11,222 nucleotides of DNA from Caryophanales bacterium UBA2298. GTDB taxonomy: Bacteria; Bacillota_I; Bacilli_A; Izemoplasmatales; Hujiaoplasmataceae. The stretch covers positions 1 to 11,222 of the forward strand of contig DDWA01000022.1 in assembly GCA_002345425.1 (NCBI GenBank), read 5' to 3'. Of the stretch, positions 1-6,859 are shown piece after piece. Numbering within the stretch: the first letter of the stretch is position 1; every line of letters begins with the position of its first letter. A program made the translations under genes and the position numbers. The notes under the pieces are model-generated. The model did no database searches. It was given only the letters and a program-made list of their open reading frames with translations, and was not told the origin of the DNA.

Positions 1-32
1 GTAAGAATTATTTTTGTTCTTTAATAGAGCTA

Positions 33-61
33 TTTACAATTATATTTACCAGGAGTATAAT
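33..61 (+). promoter_or_regulatory. Sigma-A-type promoter for the 99-920 gene
   Basis: TTTACA at 33-38 and a perfect TATAAT at 56-61 are separated by 17 bp. Transcription would begin near 68, leaving a leader of about 30 nt before the ATG at 99. An AGGAG at 51-55 ahead of an 8-codon ORF (63-89) overlaps this promoter, so that SD would not be in the transcript. Confidence 0.65.
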
Positions 62-98
62 TATGCCTGAAAGAATAATTTATTACTGAGGTAAAAAA

Positions 99-920
99 AT
101 GAAGGAAAAAGAGAAGAATAAGAATCAGTTTATATTGTTCATGTTTGTTCTAATTTTACTTGGTTGTGCAGGTTATGCTTTGTTTTTAGTTTACAGAATG
201 CTTTTTACTGATATCGAAGTTGACACTATTCAAGTTGTAATTGTTTTGATTCCGGTGTTTATTATCGGACCGCTTATTAGTAAGTTTGCTACTAATGTCA
301 ATAATAAGCCTAAAAATAATGGCAAATACACTTTTGACAATAATCAAAATCCTAATAAAACTCATAGTTTTGATAATAGTAACTATTACAATAATCAACA
401 ATCATCAAACAATGGTTTTGATAATGCTAATAGTTCTAACTATGACAATAATGATTTGAACAATGGGAATAAGTTTCCCCAAAGTCCTAACCAGCTACAA
501 CCAGCTGCAGAAGGGAAGAAGCCAGTTAATAAAAACTTGATACCATCAATCATATTAGTAGTAGTCTTTATTGTTTTCTTTGCCTATCAGGGCGGTTATT
601 TAAACTTCTTTAATAATAGCGACCCAGTAGGCAAATGGATTTATCAAATGGAAGAAGGAGAAACTATTGGTGGAGTTACAAATTTAACAGATTATTGGTA
701 TATGGAATTTTATGAAAATGGTACACTTGATATCGGTTGGAAGAACGTTGATTATCCCGAAGATTCTCAAGGCTCGGGATCTTGGTATGTTGAAGGTGGA
801 GTAATTTATGTTATCATTCATTATAATTATGGAGATACGGTCAACGCTGAATTTGTGATAAAAAGCAATCAATTGGTTGAATACGGTACAAATGTTCCTT
901 CAGCTTATTTTAGAGAATAA
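99..920 (+). CDS. Three-helix membrane protein with Asn-rich linker and exported C-terminal domain
   Basis: Not recognised as a named family. The 273-residue product has a charged start, hydrophobic helices at about 10-32 and 41-63, a low-complexity Asn/Gln/Ser-rich stretch at about 67-135, a third helix at about 147-167, and a soluble C-terminal part at about 172-273. The last part has a GKW motif followed by aromatic beta-strand-like sequence (DYWYMEFYENGTLDIGW), reminiscent of small lipocalin-like or 'GxW' beta domains found outside Firmicutes membranes; that likeness is an inference. With two helices before the linker, the Asn-rich part is predicted to be cytoplasmic and the C-terminal domain outside. 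The ATG at 99 is preceded by GAGG at 88-91. The gene has its own promoter and terminator and so appears to be a single transcription unit. The function is unknown. Confidence 0.85.
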   Translation: MKEKEKNKNQFILFMFVLILLGCAGYALFLVYRMLFTDIEVDTIQVVIVLIPVFIIGPLISKFATNVNNKPKNNGKYTFDNNQNPNKTHSFDNSNYYNNQQSSNNGFDNANSSNYDNNDLNNGNKFPQSPNQLQPAAEGKKPVNKNLIPSIILVVVFIVFFAYQGGYLNFFNNSDPVGKWIYQMEEGETIGGVTNLTDYWYMEFYENGTLDIGWKNVDYPEDSQGSGSWYVEGGVIYVIIHYNYGDTVNAEFVIKSNQLVEYGTNVPSAYFRE

Positions 921-947
921 AATTATCTAATATTTGATAAATAATTA

Positions 948-993
948 AAGGTTTAATCACATGTAGTGTGGAAGATTAAGCCTTTTGTTTTTC
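948..993 (+). terminator. Rho-independent terminator after the membrane protein gene
   Basis: An 11-bp stem, AAGGTTTAATC at 948-958 with GATTAAGCCTT at 974-984 (one G-U pair), is followed by a T-rich run. It separates the first gene from the oxidoreductase operon. Confidence 0.8.
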
Positions 994-1006
994 TTCAAAT
1001 TTATCC

Positions 1007-1035
1007 TTTATCTTTTTTCCTTAAAATGTTATAAT
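1007..1035 (+). promoter_or_regulatory. Promoter of the oxidoreductase/ptb/buk operon
   Basis: An extended -10 (TGT then TATAAT at 1030-1035) lies 17 bp from a weak -35 (TTTATC, 1007-1012). Transcription would start near 1042. This is the only clear promoter upstream of the seven-gene operon, and no terminator is visible until 6356. Confidence 0.6.
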
Positions 1036-1104
1036 ATTTTTGTAAGCGTTTTCTATTATTTTTTGGAAAACTTTATTTTTGTTAAAAGTTGGAGAGGAGA
1101 GCTT

Positions 1105-1131
1105 GTGCAAGATTTTTTGTACTTGATATAG
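1105..1131 (+). other. Possible 8-codon leader ORF
   Basis: The strong purine-rich SD-like GGAGAGGAG at 1091-1099 sits 5 nt before a GTG at 1105. That GTG opens only eight codons and stops at TAG 1129-1131, two bases before the ATG (1134) of the P-loop protein. That ATG has no good SD of its own, so translation of the leader followed by re-initiation would explain the arrangement. A one-base sequence error that splits the true start is an alternative. Confidence 0.25.
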
Positions 1132-1133
1132 AG

Positions 1134-1781
1134 ATGAAGAATATTACATTTTTAACAGGATATTATGGTTCAGGGAAAAGTGAATTAGCGATTAATTTAG
1201 CGATAAAAGAACGAGTAGATTATGTTGTTGATCTGGATATTATGAATCCATATTTCAGAACTAGAGAACAAGAAGAATTTTTAAAGACTTATGAGATCGA
1301 GACGATCTCATCAGATTTAGATTATAAAGCCCATATTGATATGCCTTATATATCAAAACGTGTGTTTATACCTTTTCATGATGAAAGTAAAAGAGCGATT
1401 TATGATTTAGGCGGCAATGATAGTGGCGCGAAGTTATTAAGGCAATTTGAAGATTATAATGACGTGGATATTGATTTATATATTGTTATTAATGTTTATA
1501 GGCAAGAAAGTGATAATTCAGAAAAAATCATTGAACTAATCGATAAGATTGAAGGTGTTGGTGGTTTTAAAGTTACAGGTTTAATCAATAATTCTAATCT
1601 TTTAAGAGAAACTACCTTAGAAGATATTTTGTATGGAGAAACAATAATTAAAGAAGTTAGCAATAAAACAAAGCTCCCAATTGTTTATACAGCTGTTTGG
1701 GAAAATATCTATGCGGATAATTTGGTATTTCAAGGAGAAGTACTAAAATTAAAATTATATTTTAGAAAGAATTGGTTATAA
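1134..1781 (+). CDS. P-loop ATPase of the CobQ/CobB/MinD/ParA-like class, operon head
   Basis: A 215-residue soluble nucleotide-binding protein. The Walker A motif GYYGSGKS is at residues 9-16. A family-typical segment, VDLDIMNPYFRTRE, spans about 32-45, and a Walker B-like DLGGND is at 91-96. The alternating strand/helix pattern fits the SIMIBI P-loop fold. From memory, small ATPases of this type sit next to ferredoxin and 2-oxoacid oxidoreductase genes in other anaerobes. A role in maturation, iron-sulphur delivery or regulation of the complex is an inference; no substrate can be read from the sequence. The frame extends upstream to a TTG at 1089, but that codon has no SD and adds residues unlike the family N-terminus, so the ATG at 1134 is preferred. 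The stop codon overlaps the SD of the ferredoxin gene, implying translational coupling. Confidence 0.85.
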   Translation: MKNITFLTGYYGSGKSELAINLAIKERVDYVVDLDIMNPYFRTREQEEFLKTYEIETISSDLDYKAHIDMPYISKRVFIPFHDESKRAIYDLGGNDSGAKLLRQFEDYNDVDIDLYIVINVYRQESDNSEKIIELIDKIEGVGGFKVTGLINNSNLLRETTLEDILYGETIIKEVSNKTKLPIVYTAVWENIYADNLVFQGEVLKLKLYFRKNWL

Positions 1782-1793
1782 GGAGGAGAAATT

Positions 1794-2012
1794 GTGCCAA
1801 AAGGAAGAGTTGAATTTAACTATGAGATTTGTAAAGGCTGCGGGTTGTGTGTCGAATACTGCCCAACACATATCCTTTACATGGACATGAAGACGTTGAA
1901 CAAAGCGGGATATAATATTATTAAAGTGTCAGAACCTGATAAATGTATCGGTTGCGCTTTTTGTGCGATTATGTGTCCTGATTCAGTAATTAAAGTTGAG
2001 GTGAATAAATAA
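1794..2012 (+). CDS. 2x[4Fe-4S] ferredoxin subunit (delta) of the 2-oxoacid oxidoreductase
   Basis: A 72-residue protein with two complete CxxCxxCxxxCP motifs: C13, C16, C19, C23 and C51, C54, C57, C61. This matches the small delta ferredoxin subunit of four-subunit 2-oxoacid:ferredoxin oxidoreductases (PorD, VorD and KorD class; VorC in methanogen naming). It would carry electrons from the catalytic beta subunit to external ferredoxin in the cytoplasm. Translation starts at GTG 1794, six bases after AGGAGGA at 1781-1787. Its TAA shares a base with the ATG of the alpha subunit (TAATG), a tight coupling that supports equal stoichiometry. No symbol is given because names differ between lineages. 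Confidence 0.93.
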   Translation: MPKGRVEFNYEICKGCGLCVEYCPTHILYMDMKTLNKAGYNIIKVSEPDKCIGCAFCAIMCPDSVIKVEVNK

Positions 2013-3082
2013 TGGCTAAGGTATTGATGAAAGGTAATGAAGCAATTGCTCTAGCAGCTATTAAAGGCGGAGTAGATGCTTTTTATGGTTATCCAATTAC
2101 ACCACAGAATGAAGTGCCAGAGTATTTGTCAAAGCATTTACTCGATGCTGGCAAGGTATTCTTGCAAGCGGAATCTGAAGTAAGTGCAATTAATATGGTT
2201 TATGGTGCTGCAGGAGCGGGAAAAAGAGTTATGACTTCTAGTTCATCACCTGGGATTGCGCTTAAGCAAGAAGGAATATCTTATATCGCTGGTGCTGAAC
2301 TTCCTTGTTTGATTGTTTCAGTAATGCGTGGTGGACCTGGTCTTGGTAGTATCCAACCTTCTCAAGGCGACTATTATCAAGCGACTAGAGGTGGCGGTAA
2401 TGGTGATTATCATTTAATCGTTTTCGCGCCAGAAAGTATTCAAGAAACAATTGATGTGATTAAAGAGTCTTTTGATATTGCGGATTACTATAGAAATCCG
2501 GTAATGGTATTAGTTGACGGACTTATCGGTCAAATGATGGAATCAGTTGATTTTGATCGACCGGTAAAAGAAAGATTCTTACCGGAAAAAGATTGGGCAA
2601 CTACAGGAACTAAAAACCATCCTGGCAGAAGAAATGTTGCTAATTCACTTTATTTGGATCCTCAAGCTTTGGAACAGCATAATATTCATTTGAATGAAAA
2701 ATATAAACTTATCAAGAAGAATGAAACAAGATTTGAATTGATAAATTTTGATAATCCTGAATATATAATCGTTGCTTATGGAACGATGGCGAGAATTGCA
2801 AGAAGTGCAATTGAAATGCTTAAAAAAGAAGGAATTGAAGTTAGCATGATTAGACCAATTAGCCTTTTCCCTTATCCAGAAATTGCTTTTGATAAAATAC
2901 CGGAAAATGTTAAAGGTATTTTGACTTGTGAACTTTCAATGGGACAAATGCTCGATGACGTTTTAATTGCAAATAACGGTAGACATAAAGTTGGTTTCTT
3001 CGGTAGAGCCGGAGGCATGTTACCAGATCCAGAAGAAATCGTTGATGCGATTAAAAACTTTAACGAAAGAGTGGTGAAGTAA
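2012..3082 (+). CDS. vorB: 2-oxoacid:ferredoxin oxidoreductase alpha subunit, VorB type
   Basis: A 356-residue alpha subunit, which is the usual length for the VorB group (about 350). The pyrimidine-binding domain of the thiamine-diphosphate enzyme is at the N-terminus, with the GYPITP motif at 26-31 and an ESE sequence where family members keep an acidic pair. A glycine-rich region follows (SVMRGGPGLGS), and a C-terminal transketolase-like domain (EYIIVAYGTMARIA onward) makes contacts with the beta subunit. The complex oxidatively decarboxylates 2-oxoacids to acyl-CoA, CO2 and reduced ferredoxin. Resemblance to the VorB group, plus the downstream ptb and buk, points to branched-chain 2-oxoacids from Val, Leu and Ile. 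2-Oxoglutarate (KorA-like) or broader specificity cannot be excluded from sequence alone. The start ATG overlaps the preceding stop, with GAGG about 11 bases upstream. Confidence 0.92.
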   Translation: MAKVLMKGNEAIALAAIKGGVDAFYGYPITPQNEVPEYLSKHLLDAGKVFLQAESEVSAINMVYGAAGAGKRVMTSSSSPGIALKQEGISYIAGAELPCLIVSVMRGGPGLGSIQPSQGDYYQATRGGGNGDYHLIVFAPESIQETIDVIKESFDIADYYRNPVMVLVDGLIGQMMESVDFDRPVKERFLPEKDWATTGTKNHPGRRNVANSLYLDPQALEQHNIHLNEKYKLIKKNETRFELINFDNPEYIIVAYGTMARIARSAIEMLKKEGIEVSMIRPISLFPYPEIAFDKIPENVKGILTCELSMGQMLDDVLIANNGRHKVGFFGRAGGMLPDPEEIVDAIKNFNERVVK

Positions 3083-3083
3083 G

Positions 3084-3830
3084 ATGTGGGAAACTAAGTA
3101 TGAAAAAACTCAAGGTTTAACAGATAAAAAACTTTCTTACTGTCCAGGTTGTGCACATGGAATCATTCATAAGTTAGTCGCTGAAACTTTAGTTGAATTA
3201 GGTATTCTAGATCGTTCAATCGCTATTGCTTCGGTAGGTTGTTCTGTGTTTTCTTATGAATTCTTTAATTGCGATGCGCAACAAGCTCCACACGGTAGAG
3301 CTTGTGCTCTTGCAACAGGAATTAAAAGAGTATTACCAGAAAATATCGTTTTCACTTATCAAGGTGATGGTGACTTAGCCAGTATTGGAATTGCTGAAAC
3401 AATTCATGCGGCTAATAGAGGTGAAAATATCACTGTTATCTTTATTAATAACGCGATTTACGGGATGACCGGCGGACAAATGGCTCCAACAAGTCTTATT
3501 GGTCAAAAAACGACGACTTCACAAGACGGTAGAGATCAAGCTCATCATGGTAGTCCGATCAAGATTAGTGAAATGTTTGCGACGATCGATGGGGTTGCTT
3601 ATCTTGAAAGAGTTGCGGCATATGATCCTAAACATGTTATAAAAGCTAAAAGTGCAATTAAAAAAGCTTTTCAATATCAAATTGCAAATAAAGGTTTTAC
3701 CATGGTTGAAGTTGTTTCGACTTGTCCAGTTAACTGGGGAATGAAACCGGTAGATGCGATGAAATGGTCTAAAGAGGCAATGGAACCAGTTTTTCCTTTA
3801 GGAGTATTTAAAGATAAGGGGGAAAAATAA
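3084..3830 (+). CDS. 2-oxoacid:ferredoxin oxidoreductase beta subunit (thiamine-diphosphate binding)
   Basis: A 248-residue catalytic beta subunit. The thiamine-diphosphate/Mg2+ motif starts with GDGD at 94-97 and ends with NN at 122-123, followed by IYGMTGGQ. Four cysteines, C20 and C23 (CPGC), C53 (GCS) and C214 (TCPVNW), occupy the positions that in this family bind the cluster next to the cofactor. The length is typical for the separate beta subunit (about 250). It decarboxylates the 2-oxoacid with the alpha subunit and passes electrons to the ferredoxin subunit. The gene begins one base after the alpha stop and ends one base before the gamma ATG, so the three are surely co-translated. 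Confidence 0.93.
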   Translation: MWETKYEKTQGLTDKKLSYCPGCAHGIIHKLVAETLVELGILDRSIAIASVGCSVFSYEFFNCDAQQAPHGRACALATGIKRVLPENIVFTYQGDGDLASIGIAETIHAANRGENITVIFINNAIYGMTGGQMAPTSLIGQKTTTSQDGRDQAHHGSPIKISEMFATIDGVAYLERVAAYDPKHVIKAKSAIKKAFQYQIANKGFTMVEVVSTCPVNWGMKPVDAMKWSKEAMEPVFPLGVFKDKGEK

Positions 3831-3831
3831 G

Positions 3832-4392
3832 ATGGATGCTAAGAATATTAAAGTAGCTGGCTTTGGTGGTCAAGGGGTTATGATGTTTGGTCAAATCCTT
3901 GCTTATAGCGCTACTAAAGATAATATTAACGGTTTATGGTTTCCTTCTTATGGTCCTGAAACAAGAGGTGGAACCGCGAATTGTTCTGTTATCGTTTCCG
4001 ATAAACAGATTAATTCACCGGTCTTTAAAAACGCTGATCATTTAGTGGCTTTTAATTTGCCGTCTTTGGTTAAGTTTGAAGAACATATGGCGGAGAACGG
4101 ACTTATTCTTTATAATTCATCTTCGATTGATGATCAAAAGAGTAAAGAAAATGTTTTAGTTGTTGGTGTTCCAATTAATGATATCGCTAATGAGTTAGGT
4201 AATATTAAAGTTGCCAATATGGTCATGATGGGAGCTTATTTACAATTAACTAAACTTTTCTCAGATGAAACGATTGAAGCGATTATTAAGAAGATACTAG
4301 GAGAAAGAAAAGCAGATTTAGTAGAAATCAATAAACAGGCAATTATTGCCGGTAAAGAATATGTCAAAAAATTAGGTGTTAAGTATGCTTAG
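3832..4392 (+). CDS. 2-oxoacid:ferredoxin oxidoreductase gamma subunit
   Basis: A 186-residue gamma subunit. It has the N-terminal FGGQGVMMFGQ signature (11-21) and the SYGPETRGGTANC segment (about 42-54), both characteristic of the POR/KOR/VOR gamma domain, which binds CoA. With the ferredoxin, alpha and beta subunits it completes a four-subunit enzyme in the order delta-alpha-beta-gamma. A good SD (AAGGGGG, 3816-3822) lies nine bases before the ATG. The last eight bases overlap the start of ptb, linking the oxidoreductase to the energy-conserving steps. Confidence 0.92.
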   Translation: MDAKNIKVAGFGGQGVMMFGQILAYSATKDNINGLWFPSYGPETRGGTANCSVIVSDKQINSPVFKNADHLVAFNLPSLVKFEEHMAENGLILYNSSSIDDQKSKENVLVVGVPINDIANELGNIKVANMVMMGAYLQLTKLFSDETIEAIIKKILGERKADLVEINKQAIIAGKEYVKKLGVKYA

Positions 4393-5299
4393 ATCAGTCG
4401 ATGAACTAAGAATCTTGGCTGAGAAAGTCAACCGCAAGAAAATTGCGGTTGTCTTTGCGCATGACGACCATGTTATCAGCGCTATAAAAGATGCTAGTGA
4501 TTTAGGAATTATTGAACCGATTTTAATTGGTGAAAAGCTAAAAATAGAAGAGTTAATCAAAGAATTTAAACTGTTACCACCTTATTCAATTATCGATGAA
4601 CCAGACGGTGAAATTGCTACTAAAATTGCGATGGATTTAGTTAATGATCAACAAGTCGATCTTTTAATGAAGGGCTTAATTGATACCAAAATATTATTAA
4701 AAGGTGTTGTCAATAATGATTATGGGATTAAAGATGCAAAACTTTTGTCCCATGTTGGGATTGTAAGTTATCCAACCTATCATAAAGTTTTATTTGCTAG
4801 TGATGGAGCGATGAATATTACACCTAATGTGGAACAAAAGATTTTAATTATCGAAGCGGCGGTAAAACTAGCTAAATCTCTAGGTTACAAAATGCCAAAG
4901 GTTGGTTTAGTTTCAGCTGTTGAAAAGGTGAATCCGAAAATTCAATCGACAGTCGATGCAAAAGCGATAGTAGATTACTATAAGGATAAAGAAATTGACT
5001 TTTTAATTGATGGACCTTTCGCAGTTGATAATTTGGTTTCGATGGATTCCGTTAAACAAAAAGGCATAACTTCACCTGTTGGCGGCGATTGTGATATTTT
5101 AATTTTCTCTAATTTGGATGCAGGTAATATCTTTTATAAAACTTCTGTCTTTTTGGCTAATGGTAAGAGTGCTGGAGTTATCTTAGGTGCTAAAGTTCCA
5201 ATAGTTTTAACTTCTAGAGCTGACTCTGCGGAAGCTAAACTGAACTCTATTTTATTGGCGGTGTTAAATCATGATGGATTATCTAATCTTAGTAATTAA
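4385..5299 (+). CDS. ptb: Phosphate butyryltransferase (phosphotransbutyrylase)
   Basis: A 304-residue member of the phosphate acetyl/butyryltransferase family, close to the roughly 300 residues of clostridial and Bacillus Ptb. It converts butyryl-CoA or branched acyl-CoA plus phosphate to acyl-phosphate plus CoA. Family landmarks are the SDGAMNI segment at 139-145 and the C-terminal GAKVPIVLTSRADS at 268-281. ATG 4385 is preferred over the in-frame GTG 4376 because TAGGTG at 4373-4378 sits about six bases before it and the protein then begins like other Ptb proteins (MLRSVDEL). The start overlaps the gamma-subunit gene by 8 bp, and the end runs 29 bp into buk. It should take the acyl-CoA made by the oxidoreductase. 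A perfect hairpin lies just after the start. Confidence 0.92.
   Translation: MLRSVDELRILAEKVNRKKIAVVFAHDDHVISAIKDASDLGIIEPILIGEKLKIEELIKEFKLLPPYSIIDEPDGEIATKIAMDLVNDQQVDLLMKGLIDTKILLKGVVNNDYGIKDAKLLSHVGIVSYPTYHKVLFASDGAMNITPNVEQKILIIEAAVKLAKSLGYKMPKVGLVSAVEKVNPKIQSTVDAKAIVDYYKDKEIDFLIDGPFAVDNLVSMDSVKQKGITSPVGGDCDILIFSNLDAGNIFYKTSVFLANGKSAGVILGAKVPIVLTSRADSAEAKLNSILLAVLNHDGLSNLSN
4429..4451 (+). repeat. Perfect 9-bp inverted repeat inside the start of ptb
   Basis: CAACCGCAA at 4429-4437 pairs perfectly with TTGCGGTTG at 4443-4451 around a GAAAA loop, 44 bases into ptb. Its GC content is high for this region. No T-run follows, so it is not a standard terminator. It could be an mRNA processing or stability element, or chance. 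Confidence 0.5.
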
Positions 5300-6341
5300 C
5301 CCTGGTAGTACTTCAACCAAGGTAGCTCTGTATAAAAATGAAGAAGTTTTAAAAGAAAAGACTTTAAGGCATGATGTGGAAGAGTTAAAACACTTTAAAA
5401 ACATTATCGAACAAATTGACTTTCGCAAGAGTTTAATTCTTAAACTAATTGAAGAGAGTAATTATTGTTTAAAAGATATTGATATCTTTGTTGGTAGAGG
5501 CGGAATGACTAGACCTTTATCTGGGGGAACCTATAATATTTCTTCAGAAATGGTAGCGGATTTGAGCAGTTTGAAATATGGTGCTCATGCCTCGGCCTTA
5601 GGTTCAATTATTGCATATGATTTAGCGAAAATACATAATAAACCAGCATTTACTGTTAATCCTGTTGTAGTTGATGAGTTTGAGGATATCTCGAGAATCA
5701 GCGGTTTAAAACAGATTGAAAGAAAGAGTGTTTTTCATGCTTTAAACCATAAAGCAATAGCCATAAGGTTTGCTCAATCAATTAATAAAACCTATGAAGA
5801 AGTCAATGTCGTGATCGCTCATTTAGGTGGAGGAATAAGTGTTGCTTTACATAAAAAAGGCAGAGTTATTGATGTCAACAATGCTCTTGGCGGTGACGGA
5901 CCTTTTTCACCGGAAAGAACGGGAACGATTCCAACCTTTCCTTTAGTTGATATTTGTTTTTCCGGTAAATACACTAAAGAAGAAGTTAAAAAGATGTTAG
6001 TTGGCAAGGGAGGAATTGCTTCCTACCTCGATACCAATGATGCGCGTATTGTTGAAAAAAGAGTTCTAGAAGGCGACGAAGAAGCTAAACTAATCTTTGA
6101 AGCAATGGCTTATACAGTGGTTAAAGAAATTGGTTCAATGTACTTTGCGGCAGGGGGAGATGTTGATGGTATCATTCTTACTGGCGGCATTGCTTACAGC
6201 AAATACTTTACAACTTATATCAAACAATATATTGATCCAATCTTAGAAGTTACGGTTTACCCGGGTGAAGATGAGATGCAAGCTCTGGCAGAAGGAGCGA
6301 TGCGGGTCTTGACAGGCAAGGAAAAAGTATTAGAGTATTAA
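5271..6341 (+). CDS. buk: Butyrate kinase (branched-chain fatty acid kinase)
   Basis: A 356-residue acetate/butyrate kinase family enzyme; clostridial Buk is about the same length. It transfers phosphate from butyryl-phosphate or branched acyl-phosphate to ADP, giving ATP and the free acid. The first ATP-grasp motif INPGSTSTK spans 9-17, HLGGGIS begins at 184, the ERTGTIP segment is typical of butyrate rather than acetate kinases, and TGGIAYS at 304-310 is the late nucleotide-binding motif. Start ATG 5271 or 5274 is forced by the N-terminal motif, so the 26-29 bp overlap with ptb is real. It is the last gene of the operon and is followed by a strong terminator. With Vor and Ptb it forms a substrate-level phosphorylation route for amino-acid or butyrate fermentation. 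Confidence 0.94.
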   Translation: MMDYLILVINPGSTSTKVALYKNEEVLKEKTLRHDVEELKHFKNIIEQIDFRKSLILKLIEESNYCLKDIDIFVGRGGMTRPLSGGTYNISSEMVADLSSLKYGAHASALGSIIAYDLAKIHNKPAFTVNPVVVDEFEDISRISGLKQIERKSVFHALNHKAIAIRFAQSINKTYEEVNVVIAHLGGGISVALHKKGRVIDVNNALGGDGPFSPERTGTIPTFPLVDICFSGKYTKEEVKKMLVGKGGIASYLDTNDARIVEKRVLEGDEEAKLIFEAMAYTVVKEIGSMYFAAGGDVDGIILTGGIAYSKYFTTYIKQYIDPILEVTVYPGEDEMQALAEGAMRVLTGKEKVLEY

Positions 6342-6355
6342 TATGTTATTTATTT

Positions 6356-6389
6356 AAAGCAAGGTTTAAAAAAACTTTGCTTTTTTTTT
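6356..6389 (+). terminator. Rho-independent terminator ending the vor-ptb-buk operon
   Basis: A 12-bp stem (6356-6367 with 6372-6383, one G-U pair) has an AAAA loop, and nine T residues follow at 6381-6389. This is the strongest terminator in the window. The next promoter element begins immediately after the T-run. Confidence 0.92.
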
Positions 6390-6420
6390 GAGAAAAAATT
6401 GAATGAATGTTGTATATATT
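6389..6420 (+). promoter_or_regulatory. Shared ECF-like promoter element, copy 1
   Basis: AGAAA at 6391-6395 is followed 14 nt later by TTGTATATAT at 6410-6419, then TAGTGAAAGAA. The same two blocks at the same spacing occur before the sigma gene and the lipoprotein gene. It does not match a sigma-A -35/-10 pair well but has the layout of an ECF promoter (GAAA-type -35, GTATA-type -10). Transcription from here would exclude the upstream ATG at 6407 as a start and favour 6458. Confidence 0.65.
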
Positions 6421-6457
6421 AGTGAAAGAAGTATTGCTTTTAGAGAGAGAGTGTAAA

Positions 6458-6859
6458 ATGTTAAGAAAAGAAAAAGAAACGAAAATGAATAAAATAGCGA
6501 TAATTATGTTAGTTGTCGTCTTAGAAGCGATTATTTATTTAATCACTTATTTAAGCGGTGGTATCTATAGTTGGACTTCACAGTTGATGTATTTGCCGAT
6601 AATAGTTGCGGGAAGTTTTTTAGGTTTAAATGCAGGGATGATTAGTGCTTTATTTGCGAGCCTTTTGATTGGCCCTTTTATGCCAATTGATTTGACATTC
6701 TTTAATACCGATGAATTATTATTTTGGTTATTTAGAATGATTACTTTGTTATCGGCTGGATTATTAAGTGGTTATGTCTTCGATTGTTATAGAAGGAACC
6801 GTAGAATGTTAAAGGTTGAAGAAATAGAATATAAAAAAAATAAATTAGTAGAAAATTAA
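6458..6859 (+). CDS. Small four-helix membrane protein, orphan sensor-like domain
   Basis: A 133-residue integral membrane protein with a basic N-terminus, hydrophobic helices at about 11-32, 42-56, 58-75 and 86-108, and a charged C-terminal tail (about 109-133, RRNRR then Lys/Glu-rich). The LMYLPIIVAGSFLGLNAG and ALFASLLIGPFMP stretches resemble N-terminal membrane sensor regions that in other proteins precede GGDEF or kinase output domains; here no output domain follows. It may be a free-standing sensor module or a truncated one, and this is inference. The frame is open back to ATG 6407, but that codon lies within the predicted promoter, and ATG 6458 follows purine-rich GAGAGAGAG. There is no terminator between it and the sigma gene, so some co-transcription is likely, which would place it in the same signalling unit. 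Confidence 0.75.
   Translation: MLRKEKETKMNKIAIIMLVVVLEAIIYLITYLSGGIYSWTSQLMYLPIIVAGSFLGLNAGMISALFASLLIGPFMPIDLTFFNTDELLFWLFRMITLLSAGLLSGYVFDCYRRNRRMLKVEEIEYKKNKLVEN

Noticed and set aside
63..89. 8-codon ORF (MPERIIYY) with an AGGAG ahead of it
   Set aside because: The SD lies upstream of or within the -10 of the good promoter at 33-61, so it would not be in the transcript.
1089..1133. Upstream extension of the P-loop ATPase to TTG 1089
   Set aside because: No SD before the TTG, and the added residues do not look like the family N-terminus; ATG 1134 begins directly at the strand before Walker A.
1291..1311. Perfect inverted repeat ATGAGATCG / CGATCTCAT with a 3-nt loop inside the ATPase gene
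   Set aside because: Located mid-gene without a T-run or nearby start; probably chance, although the stem is perfect.
6407..6457. N-terminal extension of the four-helix membrane protein
   Set aside because: It overlaps the shared promoter element, so the ATG at 6407 would lie upstream of the transcription start.
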